Shown here in pieces: positions 7,514 through 17,532 of a stretch of DNA of 64,000 nucleotides. How positions within the stretch are numbered: the stretch's first letter is position 1; each line of letters opens with the position of its first letter. The notes under the pieces are model-generated. The model was not told where the DNA came from. It did no database searches and saw nothing but the letters and a program-made list of their open reading frames with translations. Both the position numbers and the translations under genes were made by a program. Source of the DNA: Desulfobacterales bacterium (lineage in GTDB: Bacteria > Desulfobacterota > Desulfobacteria > Desulfobacterales > JAAELO01); contig JAAELO010000457.1 in NCBI GenBank assembly GCA_024226555.1, forward strand, positions 1 through 64,000, given 5' to 3'.

Positions 7514-8935
7514 ATGGATAAATTTACTAAATGGATGATACTTGCTACGATTTCAACCGGAGCTTTTATGGCCTCTCTTGATGGAAGCATTGTTAACATA
7601 ACGCTACCAACTCTTGTAAAAACTTTTGATACCAATTTTACTGATACAAAATGGATAGTTTTGGTATACTACCTTATTGTTACATCTTTTATACTTCCTT
7701 TTGGAAGGCTTGGAGATGTAATTGGAAGAAAGAAAATATATCTGACAGGTTTTGTGATTTTTACTATAGGATCATTACTTTGCGGACTTTCAAATTCACT
7801 GCTATCTCTAACAATATCGAGAGCAATTCAGGGTCTTGGAGGAGCAATGCTAATGTCATTAGGATTTGCTATTATAACGAGTCTCTTTGGCCCAAAGGAA
7901 AGGGGAAAAGCGTTAGGTATTGTTGCTACTTCTGTATCAATAGCAATTATTACCGGGCCTGTGCTTGGAGGACTGATACTGGAATATTTTTCCTGGCGTT
8001 TCATTTTTTATATTAATATCCCGGTAGGTATATTTGGTGTTTATATGATAATTAAATATATTGAACCTGATAAGGTGAAAAATAGTAATATGTTTAATAT
8101 TAAATCCGCTGTCTCTCTTTTTTCTTTTATGATTTCACTTCTAATGGGAATTTCAAGTGCTGGTAAAACTGGTTTAAGTATTGCTACTATTATTTTATTT
8201 TCTGTATTTATAGCTTCTCTTATATTATTAATAATTTTTGAATTAAAAGCAAAGAACCCCATTATGGATTTTGGAATGTTTAAAAATCATACATTCACAA
8301 TAGGTCTTGTTTCAGGAATCTCAGTTTTTATATCTCTTTCAGGAGTTCTTGTTTTACTACCTTTTTATCTTGAAAATATTCTTGGATTTAAATCAGGAAA
8401 AGCTGGTATGTTAATTTCGATAATTCCACTTTTTATGGGCATTTCATCACCAATAGCAGGCGTTATGGCTGATAAACTGGGATCGAATAAAATAACAATC
8501 GCTGGTATTATTATGTTACTCGCCGGGTTTATTGCAGTTTCTGGTATTAGTACAAATACGACTGTTACTGAGTTTTTAACAAGACTTGTTTTAATTGGTA
8601 CAGGTATGGGCTTTTTTATGACCCCAAACAACAATGCAATAATGGGATCTGTTCCAAAAAACAGATTGGGAGTATCATCTGGAATGCTTGCATTGTCACG
8701 TACCCTTGGACAAGCGCTGGGTGTTGCAATTCTTGGAGCATTATGGACAAGAAAAACCGATATCTTTTTATCAACTGTTACTGCTGATAAACTTACTGCT
8801 AAAATGCTGGCACTTCAAAGTACATTTTCGATCGTAATTATTATTATTACTTTAATTCTAATAATAAATATCTATGCCTTTATTAGAAACAGAAAACTGG
8901 TTATAACTGAAGAATATAATTTGGGTTCTGAATAA
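7514..8935 (+). CDS. MFS drug exporter, DHA2 (EmrB/QacA) family
   Basis: A 14-helix major facilitator of about 473 residues. Family motifs are LDGSIVNITLPTL in helix 1 (motif D1), GRLGDVIGRKKIY in the first cytoplasmic loop (motif A) and GPVLGGLILEYFSWRFIFYINIPVG (motif C region), which together define proton-driven DHA2 efflux pumps. I place the start at ATG 7514, after AAAGGAGAATAC; the frame is open further upstream to 7433 but that extension is not hydrophobic and has no ribosome site. It pairs with the upstream marR gene as a regulated efflux cassette. No membrane-fusion partner (EmrA) is nearby. Confidence 0.9.
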   Translation: MDKFTKWMILATISTGAFMASLDGSIVNITLPTLVKTFDTNFTDTKWIVLVYYLIVTSFILPFGRLGDVIGRKKIYLTGFVIFTIGSLLCGLSNSLLSLTISRAIQGLGGAMLMSLGFAIITSLFGPKERGKALGIVATSVSIAIITGPVLGGLILEYFSWRFIFYINIPVGIFGVYMIIKYIEPDKVKNSNMFNIKSAVSLFSFMISLLMGISSAGKTGLSIATIILFSVFIASLILLIIFELKAKNPIMDFGMFKNHTFTIGLVSGISVFISLSGVLVLLPFYLENILGFKSGKAGMLISIIPLFMGISSPIAGVMADKLGSNKITIAGIIMLLAGFIAVSGISTNTTVTEFLTRLVLIGTGMGFFMTPNNNAIMGSVPKNRLGVSSGMLALSRTLGQALGVAILGALWTRKTDIFLSTVTADKLTAKMLALQSTFSIVIIIITLILIINIYAFIRNRKLVITEEYNLGSE

Positions 8936-8940
8936 CCTAT

Positions 8941-9083
8941 AGAAAGGGCTAACCGGGACTCATAAATAGATTTTCCAATTTTATAATATACAGAGCGTCA
9001 GAAAAAAAAATGAGGCGATTTAATAACACTTTTCTTTTTTTAATAACATCGTAATCCGGTTGAAAGGTACATATAAGATTCCC
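8941..9083 (+). mobile_element. MITE copy, strongly degraded
   Basis: The right side is recognisable: ATGAGGCGATTTAATAACA matches the element centre, then CCGGTTGAAAGG and a terminal ATAAGATTCCC. The left end is too diverged to fix, so the start is approximate. It lies just after the MFS stop codon. Confidence 0.55.
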
Positions 9084-9089
9084 TAAGTA

Positions 9090-9344
9090 TTACAAACTAA
9101 GGCTTTTTATTATACACTTTCTAATAGAGTATAAATAACCAATTGTAAGACAAAAAGCATATATAAAACCCCGTAATTTAAATGAAAAAGTTGATAAAGA
9201 AATGACTACGAACAACACAACACATGAACGAACGATAATCTTTTTGCCGGATAACTCATTAAGGCCTGCATTCCATAATAGTACTGCAAACAGGTATCCA
9301 AGAAATATGAATAATAATATGAAAAGAATAAAAGACATAATCAA
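9090..9344 (-). CDS. Small hydrophobic protein, hypothetical
   Basis: An 84-residue frame with two or three hydrophobic stretches (residues 3-24, 36-52, 58-74) and almost no charged residues outside them. The first codon is TTG, or ATG two codons later; no good ribosome binding site is visible. I recognise no family. It could be a real small membrane protein or an open frame in AT-rich spacer. Confidence 0.35.
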   Translation of the reverse strand: MIMSFILFILLFIFLGYLFAVLLWNAGLNELSGKKIIVRSCVVLFVVISLSTFSFKLRGFIYAFCLTIGYLYSIRKCIIKSLSL

Positions 9345-9406
9345 AAGATAGCACTAAAGAAAAATCGAGGCAACTTGAAAGAGCGGTATTAGAATGTTTA
9401 TCATTT

Positions 9407-9495
9407 TAGAGAACCTGAAAAGTAACTCTTTTTGAATTTTTAGAGGAAATTTATAATTTGAATTTCAATTATGATTCTAATTATTAGAGGTTTCC
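9407..9495 (-). mobile_element. MITE remnant, one clear end
   Basis: The terminus ATTATTAGAGGTTTCC and the adjacent GATTCTAA match the family; the other half is only weakly similar (AGAGAACCTGAAAAGTAAC). The left boundary is approximate. Confidence 0.5.
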
Positions 9496-9606
9496 TGTAA
9501 TAAAAGTTTGAATAATTGATGATTATCCTAAAATTTGTATTTTTTTCATTAATCTGTTTGAACAGATGGTCCAAGGTCTGGTAAAATTTTATTTTAACTA
9601 CCCTAA

Positions 9607-9734
9607 GGGAACCTCTAAATAATTAGATTTTTGATGAAAAACAAGGCATAACAAAAAATAACGGGTTGATTTTACAACAGTTTTATTTTTGTTATATCTG
9701 TGTTTCGCAAAAAGATCAGTTATTAGAGGTTCTC
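9607..9734 (+). mobile_element. MITE copy, 128 bp
   Basis: Well preserved, and almost the reverse complement of the copy at 5278 (both contain the ATAACAAAAA arms). It begins GGGAACCTCTAAATAATTAG and ends TTATTAGAGGTTCTC. The flanks are CTAA and TTAA, a target duplication with one mismatch. It ends on the stop codon of the hybrid histidine kinase gene that is read toward it. Confidence 0.9.
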
Positions 9735-12050
9735 TTAAAGAACTTTTTGTATGGATTCAATTATTGCACGCTTTGTAACTGGTTTTGAAAGGTAGGCGTT
9801 CATACCTGAACCTAAATATTTTTCTATATCACCTTCCATTGAGTCTGCTGTTATTGCAATAATTGGAATGTTTTTAGCACTTTTATCCTTTTTCTCGATT
9901 AACCTTATCTCTTCAGTTGCTTCAACACCATCAAGGATAGGCATCTGTCCATCCATAAAGATGAGATCAAAACTCTCTTCCTGAAAACTTTTTACTGCTT
10001 CCTGACCGTTGTTTACAACAGATACAGAGTGTCCCATTTTTTCAAGTAATTTTTTGGCTACTTTCTGGTCCATCTTATTGTCTTCAGCAATAAGAATAGT
10101 AAGTTTTGGAATATCTTTTAATTCAGTAATCTTTTCATCAATAGTAACTTCCGAAGTAGGGATCTGATCAGTTTTTTCAAATACTGCAGAGAAGTTAAAA
10201 AGTGTGTAAAGCCCCTCCCTACTTTCAACGTTAATAGATCCACTCATTAGTTCTGAAAGCTTTTGAGCAATGGCAAGCCCCAGACCTTTGCCACCATATC
10301 TTCTTGTATTTATGGCTTTAGTAAGTGGAAAATCCTTAAACATGGATGAATTTATCCCCTTTCTTATACTTATTCCAGCATCATATATACCAAAATCCAG
10401 CTTAATAAAATCAGCATTCTCTGATAAAATTGATACATTAGTAAACATATGGCATGTATTTGTGAACCTTACAGCATTTTCTGTTAAATTATAAAGAACT
10501 TGATAAACTCTCTTCTTATCTCCAATTAAAGAAACTGGTATCTCTTTCTGAAAAAGGTGCATAAGCTTAATTTTTTTCTCTGTGGAGTTTTGTTTAATCT
10601 CTATTTGAATATTATCAACCAACTCTTTCAAATTAAAAGGCTCTTTTTTTAACTCAATTTCTCCAGATTCTAATTTTGTAAAGTCAAGTATATCTCTCAT
10701 AGCTTCAATCATAATATCTGAGCTTAATTTAATAGATTCCACATAATCAACTTGTTCTTTAGTGAGCTCAGTCTCTTTTAACAGATCGCTCATTCCAACA
10801 ATACCATTCATTGGAGTTATTAACTCATGGCTTATGTTACCGATAAATTCGCTTTTAAGCTCATTTTTGGCTTCAGCTTCTTCTGTTCTTTTGTATGCTA
10901 ACTTTAAATTCTCATTCAATTTATAATTTTTCTCTTCTGAACTTTCTTTTTCCTCTCTCAATTGATCCATGGCCACTTTTCGCCTCTGTCCAAATGAAGC
11001 AATAAACCATGAAAAGAGAGCGATAAAGATTTCAACAATGAAAAAAAGTACTGCCAGCTTATCCTGCAACCTATTAATTTTTGTTTTTAAATCACCTGTT
11101 GAGAAGTAAGAAACAACTTTAAACTTTCTTACTTCCCTTGGATTTATTTTTATTTTACTATCTCGTCCAAGTAGAGAATAGTAAATGGTATCGAAAGTAA
11201 ATAACCCGTTAATGCTTGTAAATTGACCTTTATTTAGGTTTTGAACCCTTTTCCATTCTGTTGGATAGAAGAATTTAAAATCATAATTATTTCTGCTTTT
11301 TAGTATGTGACCATACTCGAATTTATTTGAAGGATTTGCAATAAAGAATCCATCTTTATTGATAATATTAGATTCAGCCTTATTTTCTTTTGCGATCTCT
11401 TTGAAAGACTTAAGAAGATTATCAGCTTTAAGATCCATAACTAAAATACCGTTAAATTTTTCAGTAGTCATCAGGGGTGTTGATATTTTAATTATAGGTT
11501 GTAAATTATCAGGATTTTTTGATTTTAAGTAAAAGCCTGAAATATAAACCTCTCCTTTTTCAAGTTTAATTGACTCCATATAGTATTTTTTATTCGCGAC
11601 TACGTTTAGATTTTTGTATGGCAATGAAAATGGTCTTCCATTATTTTGTAAAACAACAAGTTTTTCTTTACCGGTATTATCAATAATTTGAATTTTATCA
11701 TATATTTTCATAACCCTGGTGAATGATTTGAATTCATTTATCAGTAACTCCCTGCTTTTTACTCTTCTTTTAAGACTCTTTTTACTAAGATAAATATCAA
11801 GTTCTCCATGTGTACTTTTCACAAGAATATCTGAAACAACTTTTTTAATTGTTCCATAAATGAGCTTTTTTTGACTTTTAACTTTTTGAATTTCCTGATT
11901 CTCTATCACTTTTTTTTCAGAAATATTATAATTTGTATTAAAAGCTATAAATATTGTGAAGCACAAAATGGAAAAAGGTATGAAAACAATTGCAAACTTA
12001 ACAAGAAAAGAAAACGAGATGATGTCTGATTTTATTTTAGGTAACTCCAT
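9735..12050 (-). CDS. Hybrid sensor histidine kinase
   Basis: A membrane-bound hybrid kinase (771 residues from the chosen start; the positions here count from the first in-frame ATG at 12062). Order: transmembrane helix 22-41, periplasmic Cache-like sensor about 45-330, second helix 336-357, coiled coil 360-400, HisKA with SHELITPMN (H412), HATPase, then a receiver with D704 in IFMDGQMP. The ATP-binding domain keeps the N box (NLTENAVRF) and [10 protein letters not shown], but its G1 box reads DAGISI instead of DTGIGI. I prefer ATG 12050, which has GGGAG upstream. The stop codon lies in the target site of a MITE. It has no partner gene nearby, so its output is unknown. Confidence 0.88.
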   Translation of the reverse strand: MELPKIKSDIISFSFLVKFAIVFIPFSILCFTIFIAFNTNYNISEKKVIENQEIQKVKSQKKLIYGTIKKVVSDILVKSTHGELDIYLSKKSLKRRVKSRELLINEFKSFTRVMKIYDKIQIIDNTGKEKLVVLQNNGRPFSLPYKNLNVVANKKYYMESIKLEKGEVYISGFYLKSKNPDNLQPIIKISTPLMTTEKFNGILVMDLKADNLLKSFKEIAKENKAESNIINKDGFFIANPSNKFEYGHILKSRNNYDFKFFYPTEWKRVQNLNKGQFTSINGLFTFDTIYYSLLGRDSKIKINPREVRKFKVVSYFSTGDLKTKINRLQDKLAVLFFIVEIFIALFSWFIASFGQRRKVAMDQLREEKESSEEKNYKLNENLKLAYKRTEEAEAKNELKSEFIGNISHELITPMNGIVGMSDLLKETELTKEQVDYVESIKLSSDIMIEAMRDILDFTKLESGEIELKKEPFNLKELVDNIQIEIKQNSTEKKIKLMHLFQKEIPVSLIGDKKRVYQVLYNLTENAVRFTNTCHMFTNVSILSENADFIKLDFGIYDAGISIRKGINSSMFKDFPLTKAINTRRYGGKGLGLAIAQKLSELMSGSINVESREGLYTLFNFSAVFEKTDQIPTSEVTIDEKITELKDIPKLTILIAEDNKMDQKVAKKLLEKMGHSVSVVNNGQEAVKSFQEESFDLIFMDGQMPILDGVEATEEIRLIEKKDKSAKNIPIIAITADSMEGDIEKYLGSGMNAYLSKPVTKRAIIESIQKVL

Positions 12051-12094
12051 TTTTTCTCCCATACAATCAATTTGAAGTTTTTACGAATTGTTTA

Positions 12095-12120
12095 TCTGTC
12101 CGTAATTATTAGAGGTTTCC
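12095..12120 (-). mobile_element. MITE remnant, one end only
   Basis: AATTATTAGAGGTTTCC is a terminal repeat with no visible partner. It lies upstream of the hybrid kinase gene, in the 329-bp space between that gene and fchA. Confidence 0.5.
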
Positions 12121-12336
12121 TATATTTAATGAACCAAGTTGAAATATTATTGGTTCAATGAAGATTTTTTTGTGAAGTTGAGATTATTTTAACAAAATGG
12201 TTTTTTAAAATCAATGAATTTGAGATGAAAATATATGGTAGTAGCTATGATGCTAAAAAAATCAGCAGGTTACAATCATATATCTGATTATAAAGGATTT
12301 GTGTCAATATTGGTTTAAATATTAACAACTTACATA

Positions 12337-12360
12337 GGCAGGTTAGTGTTTTAACCTGCC
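12337..12360 (-). terminator. Stem-loop downstream of fchA
   Basis: GGCAGGTTA and TAACCTGCC form a perfect 9-bp stem with a 6-base loop, 20 bp beyond the fchA stop codon. There is no strong T run on either side, so it may be a weak terminator or an mRNA-stabilising hairpin. Confidence 0.5.
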
Positions 12361-12379
12361 TTATAAAATCTTACTTTGT

Positions 12380-12997
12380 TTATAAATTTACATTATTTAA
12401 TATGGTTTTTTCTTTATCTATAGCTTTTTTTTCGATTTTTTCAACTTTACATGATAGTTCATTTACAAAATCCTGATCTTTAATGGAAGAGAGATTAATT
12501 TTTACATTGTAAAGAGCCCCTAAAACAGCTGTTCGTGCCATCATGCATGCTACAGCTCCATCAGTTACTGCATTTGGGTTTCCATTATTTACTACTTTTT
12601 CAGTAAGATAAATTACTTCCAGTGCTCTTTCTGCAACAGATAATGGAACCATTGCTGCATGTTTAGTAGCCTCCTGAATAGCTTCTGATCTTTTAATTTT
12701 ATCTTCTTCACTTTCCTTAGGCATTCTAAAGGCCTTTATAACATCATCATAGGAGTTGGAATCCCTGTCAATATCTTCAGTTAATAATATCTTTAGATTC
12801 TGAGATTCTTTAATAATAGTCTTCATTTCATCATCAAAAGACTCGAATCCTTTTCTTCCAAGAGTTAAGTTAGCTACCATTTCAGAAAGTGAAGCTGCAA
12901 TTGCTCCAGCCATTGCAGAGACACTGCCGCCACCTGGTACAGGATCATTTGATGCTGTTTTTTCGCAAAATTCCTTAAACTTAAGTTCTGATAACAT
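12380..12997 (-). CDS. fchA: Formimidoyltetrahydrofolate cyclodeaminase
   Basis: A 205-residue FTCD-C domain enzyme that converts 5-formimino-tetrahydrofolate to 5,10-methenyl-tetrahydrofolate and ammonia. The N-terminal signature DPVPGGGSVSAMAGAIAASL is present and the length is that of stand-alone bacterial cyclodeaminases. I start at ATG 12997 because AGAGAGGAAAAAG lies just upstream; the frame is open 34 codons further, reaching the hutI stop, without a ribosome site. It is the last gene of the hutU-ftcD-hutI-fchA group and completes removal of the one-carbon unit released by histidine breakdown. Confidence 0.9.
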   Translation of the reverse strand: MLSELKFKEFCEKTASNDPVPGGGSVSAMAGAIAASLSEMVANLTLGRKGFESFDDEMKTIIKESQNLKILLTEDIDRDSNSYDDVIKAFRMPKESEEDKIKRSEAIQEATKHAAMVPLSVAERALEVIYLTEKVVNNGNPNAVTDGAVACMMARTAVLGALYNVKINLSSIKDQDFVNELSCKVEKIEKKAIDKEKTILNNVNL

Positions 12998-13098
12998 ACT
13001 TTTTCCTCTCTGTTTTTTATCTTTTATAAGGGTAAATATAGTAAATCTAATGATCTTAGTTTGAGATGAAGTACAAGTGAGTCGCTCAAAATGTGTCA

Positions 13099-14349
13099 TT
13101 AGTGATTTCCATATACTATTTTTCCATCTTTTATTACTGTTTCCACAGTGCTTACACCAATATGATATGGAATAAATTTGTATGATGGAAATTCTAAAAT
13201 CTGAATATCTGCTTTTTTTCCAGTATCAATACTTCCAATATCTTTTTCTCTGCTAATTGCAGCAGCTGCGTTTATTGTAAGTGCTGTTATTGCTTCTTCT
13301 GTTGTAATGTCCATATACAGTGTGGCAAGAGAAAAAATCAAAGGTATTGATTCTGTAAAACAACTGCCTGGATTCATGTCTGTGGCTAAAGCAACAGCCG
13401 ATCCATTATCTATCATGTATCTGCCTCTGGCATAGGACTCTTTAAGGCTAAAAGCTGTTCCCGGTAGTAACGTTGCCACTACATTTTTCTCAGCCATAGC
13501 CTTAATTCCGGCATCTGAGGATTTTAACAGATGATCAGCTGAAACAGCTGAAAGCTCGGCAGCAAGTTCAGCCCCGCCTAACTGAATAATTTCATCTGCG
13601 TGTATTTTGGGTTTTAAACCTAAATCCTTAGCTCTTTTTAATAATTTTCTTGATTCATCCACAGAAAAAACATTCTGTTCACAAAAAATGTCACAGAATT
13701 CAGCGAGTTTTTTTTCAGCAACCACAGGAAGCACAGATTCAATAACATAATCAATATACTCAGAACTCTTTCCAATATACTCTTTGGGAACTGCATGGGC
13801 TCCTAAAAAGGTAGGTGCAATATCAACGCAATGGCTATTATTAAGGTCTTTCATTACCTCAAGTTGCTTGATCTCTGTATCAAGGTCAAGACCATAACCG
13901 CTTTTACCCTCCACCGTAGTAACTCCAAAAGAGAGCATTGAATCGAGTCTTTTTGTACCTGCTTTTAACAACTCATCTTTAGATGCTTTTCTTGTGGCAT
14001 GGACACTATTAATTATACCACCACCCTTTTCCATGATTTCCATGTAGGGTTTACCCTTAAGCCTCATATCGTATTCATCTGGTCTGTAACCTCCAAAGAC
14101 AAAATGGGTATGTGGATCAATGTATCCGGGGAGTACAGTTTTTCCAGTGGCATCAATTACGGTATAATTACTTTCATCAATATTTTTTAAAATTGATGAA
14201 TCACCAACATTTTTAATTATACCATTTTCAACAACTATTGCTCCCCCATGAAGTAATCCAATATCAGACATGGAAGATCCCTGTTTTGCAGAAAAACCAC
14301 TACATGTAACAATTTCAGATGCATTTTTTATAATTATGTTTTTCTTCAA
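13099..14349 (-). CDS. hutI: Imidazolonepropionase
   Basis: A 416-residue amidohydrolase that opens 4-imidazolone-5-propionate to N-formimino-L-glutamate, the third step of histidine degradation. Metal-site motifs are DPHTHFVFGG near the N-terminus, KIHADEIIQLGGAELA and SADHLLKSS in the middle, and ALATDMNPGS near the C-terminus with the final metal Asp. Length and motif order are standard for HutI. A 191-bp MITE sits 19 bp upstream of the start codon, between it and ftcD, so any transcript from hutU must pass through that hairpin to reach hutI. Confidence 0.94.
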   Translation of the reverse strand: MKKNIIIKNASEIVTCSGFSAKQGSSMSDIGLLHGGAIVVENGIIKNVGDSSILKNIDESNYTVIDATGKTVLPGYIDPHTHFVFGGYRPDEYDMRLKGKPYMEIMEKGGGIINSVHATRKASKDELLKAGTKRLDSMLSFGVTTVEGKSGYGLDLDTEIKQLEVMKDLNNSHCVDIAPTFLGAHAVPKEYIGKSSEYIDYVIESVLPVVAEKKLAEFCDIFCEQNVFSVDESRKLLKRAKDLGLKPKIHADEIIQLGGAELAAELSAVSADHLLKSSDAGIKAMAEKNVVATLLPGTAFSLKESYARGRYMIDNGSAVALATDMNPGSCFTESIPLIFSLATLYMDITTEEAITALTINAAAAISREKDIGSIDTGKKADIQILEFPSYKFIPYHIGVSTVETVIKDGKIVYGNH

Positions 14350-14368
14350 TTTTACTCCATTGTCTTAA

Positions 14369-14559
14369 GGGAATCTCTAATAACTATAATTTTGATCGAA
14401 ATACAGATTATAAAAGCTTTCAGTTTTATAAAACCTCTGCATTAGAAAAAATAACGAGCTGATTCGTTTATAAAAAAGCTTTAATTTTATAAACATACAA
14501 CAGTTTTTTTTTCGTAATAACAAAGTAGTTTGGTTAAAAGGCGGTTATTAGGGATTCCA
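14369..14559 (+). mobile_element. MITE copy, 191 bp, inside hut operon
   Basis: The ends are GGGAATCTCTAATAAC and GGTTATTAGGGATTCC. Two internal hairpin blocks (TTATAAAAGCTTTCAG and TTTATAAAAAAGCTTTAA) flank the conserved centre ATAACGAGCTGATT. The flanks are TTAA and TATT, so there is no perfect duplication. It fills almost the whole gap between ftcD (ends at 14562) and hutI. Confidence 0.88.
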
Positions 14560-14561
14560 TA

Positions 14562-15455
14562 TTATTCCATTATTCTCGCTTCAAGAACCTGATCCATTGA
14601 AAAATCTTCAACTCCAAGGTAGTAAACAGCAGAATCAATCAAAGCTTCCATTGGAACAAGTCCTATAACTTCACTACCGACAACATTAACACCATATCGT
14701 TTTGCTTCTATTCGTATTAGTTCAACGACTCTGTATAAAGATGTTTTTTGGTAATTTGTTAAATTCATAGATACCTGAACAATACCTCTGTCCTTTAGTT
14801 CAATTCCAATCCCTTTACAAAATCTTAATCCACCACTTATATGTCTTACTTTTTTTGCTATATCGTCTGCTATCTTAATATTAGAAGTATCAAGATTAAC
14901 ATTGAAAGCTACAAGTGGCATCCTTGTGCTGACTCCAGTAACGCCAGCTTTTCCAACTTCTATAGGTCCAAAGTCAGGTTTCCAGTGAGGATCTTTTAAT
15001 TTTTCAGCCATGCCTTCAAACTGGCCTGCCCGAATTTTGGCAAGATTTTTCCTTTCAGGAGTAGTTGCTGAATCTTCATATAGAAAAACAGGAAGATTAA
15101 ATCTTTCTGCTATCTCTTTTGCAACTTCTTTTGAGAGTTCAATGGTTTCTTCAACTGATACATTTTTAACAGGAATAAAAGGAACAACATCTGTCGCACC
15201 CATTCTTGGGTGTTGACCTGTGTGCTTTGTCATATCGATAAGCTTCGCTGCAATACCGACTGCTTCAACAACAGCTTCCTTTAAAGAGTCCGGTTCACCC
15301 ACAACAGTTACAACCATTCTGTTATGATCCTCATCACTTTGATAATCCAAAAGTTTTACTCCATCTTTACCTCTGAATGGTTCTACAATTTTATCTATTA
15401 CTTCTTTATCTCTTCCCTCACTGAAATTTGGTACACACTGGACTATTTTTTTCAT
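14562..15455 (-). CDS. ftcD: Glutamate formimidoyltransferase
   Basis: A 297-residue enzyme that transfers the formimino group from formiminoglutamate to tetrahydrofolate and releases glutamate. The N-terminus MKKIVQCVPNFSEGRD is the family signature; TKHTGQHPRMGATDVVPFIP follows at about residue 75. It contains only the transferase half; the cyclodeaminase half of the mammalian fusion is the separate gene fchA here. It starts 29 bp after hutU and so is co-transcribed with it. A MITE lies 2 bp past its stop codon. Confidence 0.93.
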   Translation of the reverse strand: MKKIVQCVPNFSEGRDKEVIDKIVEPFRGKDGVKLLDYQSDEDHNRMVVTVVGEPDSLKEAVVEAVGIAAKLIDMTKHTGQHPRMGATDVVPFIPVKNVSVEETIELSKEVAKEIAERFNLPVFLYEDSATTPERKNLAKIRAGQFEGMAEKLKDPHWKPDFGPIEVGKAGVTGVSTRMPLVAFNVNLDTSNIKIADDIAKKVRHISGGLRFCKGIGIELKDRGIVQVSMNLTNYQKTSLYRVVELIRIEAKRYGVNVVGSEVIGLVPMEALIDSAVYYLGVEDFSMDQVLEARIME

Positions 15456-15484
15456 TATTTAATTTACTCCCATTCATTAAGAAA

Positions 15485-17491
15485 CTACTTAGATTCAACA
15501 AGACCATCGATCAATTTATTATCTGGTATATATGGAATTGTAATATGATCATGATCTCTTTGATTATTATATAAAATACTTGTTTCAATAGCATTTTCGT
15601 TTCGTGCCCAGGCTCTTCTTGCAACTCCTCCCATAACATCCCAGGGAATTGCATTTTTAATGATGTTATCTATTCGCTCGCTTCCATCTAAAACCAAACC
15701 AAAACCACCATTTATAGCTTTACCGATACCAACTCCACCTCCATTATGAAGTGCCACAAGACTCATTCCCCTTGCAGCATTCCCTGCATAACACTGAACT
15801 GCCATATCTGCTGTAATATTACTACCATCTTTTATGTTTGCTGTTTCTCTGTATGGAGAATCTGTTCCACCTGTATCATGGTGATCTCGGCCAAGCATAA
15901 CAGGACCGATTTTTCCATCCCTCACCATCCCATTAAATTTCAGAGCAATTTTCATTCTTCCCATTGCATCCTGATATAGAATTCTTGCTTTTGTTCCCAC
16001 TACTAATTTATTTTTAAGAGCATCCTTAATCCAGATGTAGTTATCTCTGTCCTGAAATCTTGCATCAGGGTCAATACATTCCATTGCAGCCTTGTCTGTT
16101 TTTTCGAGATCCTCAATATCTCCGCTTAAGCAAACCCATCTAAATGGCCCATATCCATAATCAAATAGAACTGGTCCCATAATATCTTCAACATATGATG
16201 GAAAAATAAAACCATCTTTTGTATCGATTTTATTTTTGCATATTTCAACAACACCAGCATCATAAACTGCTTTTAGAAAACTATTTCCATAATCAAAGAA
16301 GTAAACACCTCTTTCAGAAAGGGTCTTTATTAGTTTGTAGTGAAGCTTCAGAGAGTCATCCACCAACTTCTTAAATTTTCCGTGGTCATTATTCAGCATT
16401 TTAGTCCTCTCATCAAAAGAGAGTCCCTGGGGGCAATATCCCCCATCATACACAACATGGCATGAGGTTTGATCACTTAGAAGATCAATTTTTTCATCTT
16501 TATCAACAGCATATTGAAGAAGATCCACAATGTTACCATGGTAGGCAATTGCAACGCCTTCCTTCTTTTGTTTATATTTGTTTGCTAAGTCAAATGCTTC
16601 TTTAGGAGTATCTGCAACTTTACTTACCCAACCCTGTTCAAATCTTGTATTTACTCTGGATTTATCAACTTCAGCTATTATTCCAACTCCATTTGCTATC
16701 TCAATAGCTTTTCCCTGTGCTCCACTCATACCCCCAAGGCCTGAAGTGATAAATAGCAAACCTTTTAAATCGTCTTTTTCAGACTTACCAAGTTCAATTC
16801 TAGCTGCATTGAGAAGTGTGCTGTAAGTTCCATGAACTATTCCCTGGGGTCCAATATACATCCACCCACCGGCAGTCATCTGTCCATAGTTTGAAACACC
16901 AAGGGCAATAGCTCTTGACCAGTTCTCCTGATCATCAAACATTCCAATTAAAAGTCCATTTGTAATTATTGCACGTGGTGACTCAGGGGTTGATTGAAAA
17001 AGACCAAGTGGGTGTCCTGATTCCATAACAAGGGTTTGTTGATCAGTCATGTTTTCAAGATACATTTTGATAAGATGATATTGCATCCAGTTCTGGCAAA
17101 CCTGACCTGTTTCCCCATATGTAACAAGTTCATATGGGTATAGTGCAATATCAAAATCAAGATTGTTATCAATCATTACCTGAAAAGCTTTACCCTCAAT
17201 ACAGTTACCTTTATATTCAACGATTGGTTTTCCATAAATTTTGGCGGTTGGCCGAAATCTGTATCCATATATTCGTCCATAGGTTTTAAGCTCATCCAAA
17301 AATTCAGGCGCAAGTTCATTGTGCCATTTTTTAGGTATGTATCTTAACGCATTTTTTAAAGAGAGTTTTATATCATCATTTGAGAGTTTAATATTTCTTT
17401 TCGGAGCTCTCCTGATACCTTCACCAAAAACTATCGGTTTTGGAAGTTTATTAAAAATATTATCCAGTTTGAATTCTGTTTTCTCACCCAT
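15485..17491 (-). CDS. hutU: Urocanate hydratase (long form)
   Basis: A 668-residue NAD-dependent urocanate hydratase, second step of histidine degradation. The length exceeds the roughly 555 residues of the common proteobacterial form and matches the long form found in many anaerobes. Recognisable blocks are YGETGQVCQNWMQYHL, ESGHPLGLF, GLGGMSGAQGKA, and the C-terminal NGGGVGIGKAINGGFG. It is the first gene of the minus-strand hut group and diverges from hutC across a 117-bp region holding a large inverted repeat. Confidence 0.93.
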   Translation of the reverse strand: MGEKTEFKLDNIFNKLPKPIVFGEGIRRAPKRNIKLSNDDIKLSLKNALRYIPKKWHNELAPEFLDELKTYGRIYGYRFRPTAKIYGKPIVEYKGNCIEGKAFQVMIDNNLDFDIALYPYELVTYGETGQVCQNWMQYHLIKMYLENMTDQQTLVMESGHPLGLFQSTPESPRAIITNGLLIGMFDDQENWSRAIALGVSNYGQMTAGGWMYIGPQGIVHGTYSTLLNAARIELGKSEKDDLKGLLFITSGLGGMSGAQGKAIEIANGVGIIAEVDKSRVNTRFEQGWVSKVADTPKEAFDLANKYKQKKEGVAIAYHGNIVDLLQYAVDKDEKIDLLSDQTSCHVVYDGGYCPQGLSFDERTKMLNNDHGKFKKLVDDSLKLHYKLIKTLSERGVYFFDYGNSFLKAVYDAGVVEICKNKIDTKDGFIFPSYVEDIMGPVLFDYGYGPFRWVCLSGDIEDLEKTDKAAMECIDPDARFQDRDNYIWIKDALKNKLVVGTKARILYQDAMGRMKIALKFNGMVRDGKIGPVMLGRDHHDTGGTDSPYRETANIKDGSNITADMAVQCYAGNAARGMSLVALHNGGGVGIGKAINGGFGLVLDGSERIDNIIKNAIPWDVMGGVARRAWARNENAIETSILYNNQRDHDHITIPYIPDNKLIDGLVESK

Positions 17492-17532
17492 TTTGTTACT
17501 CCCGAGGCTTATAATTTTTCAATTCTTGACGA

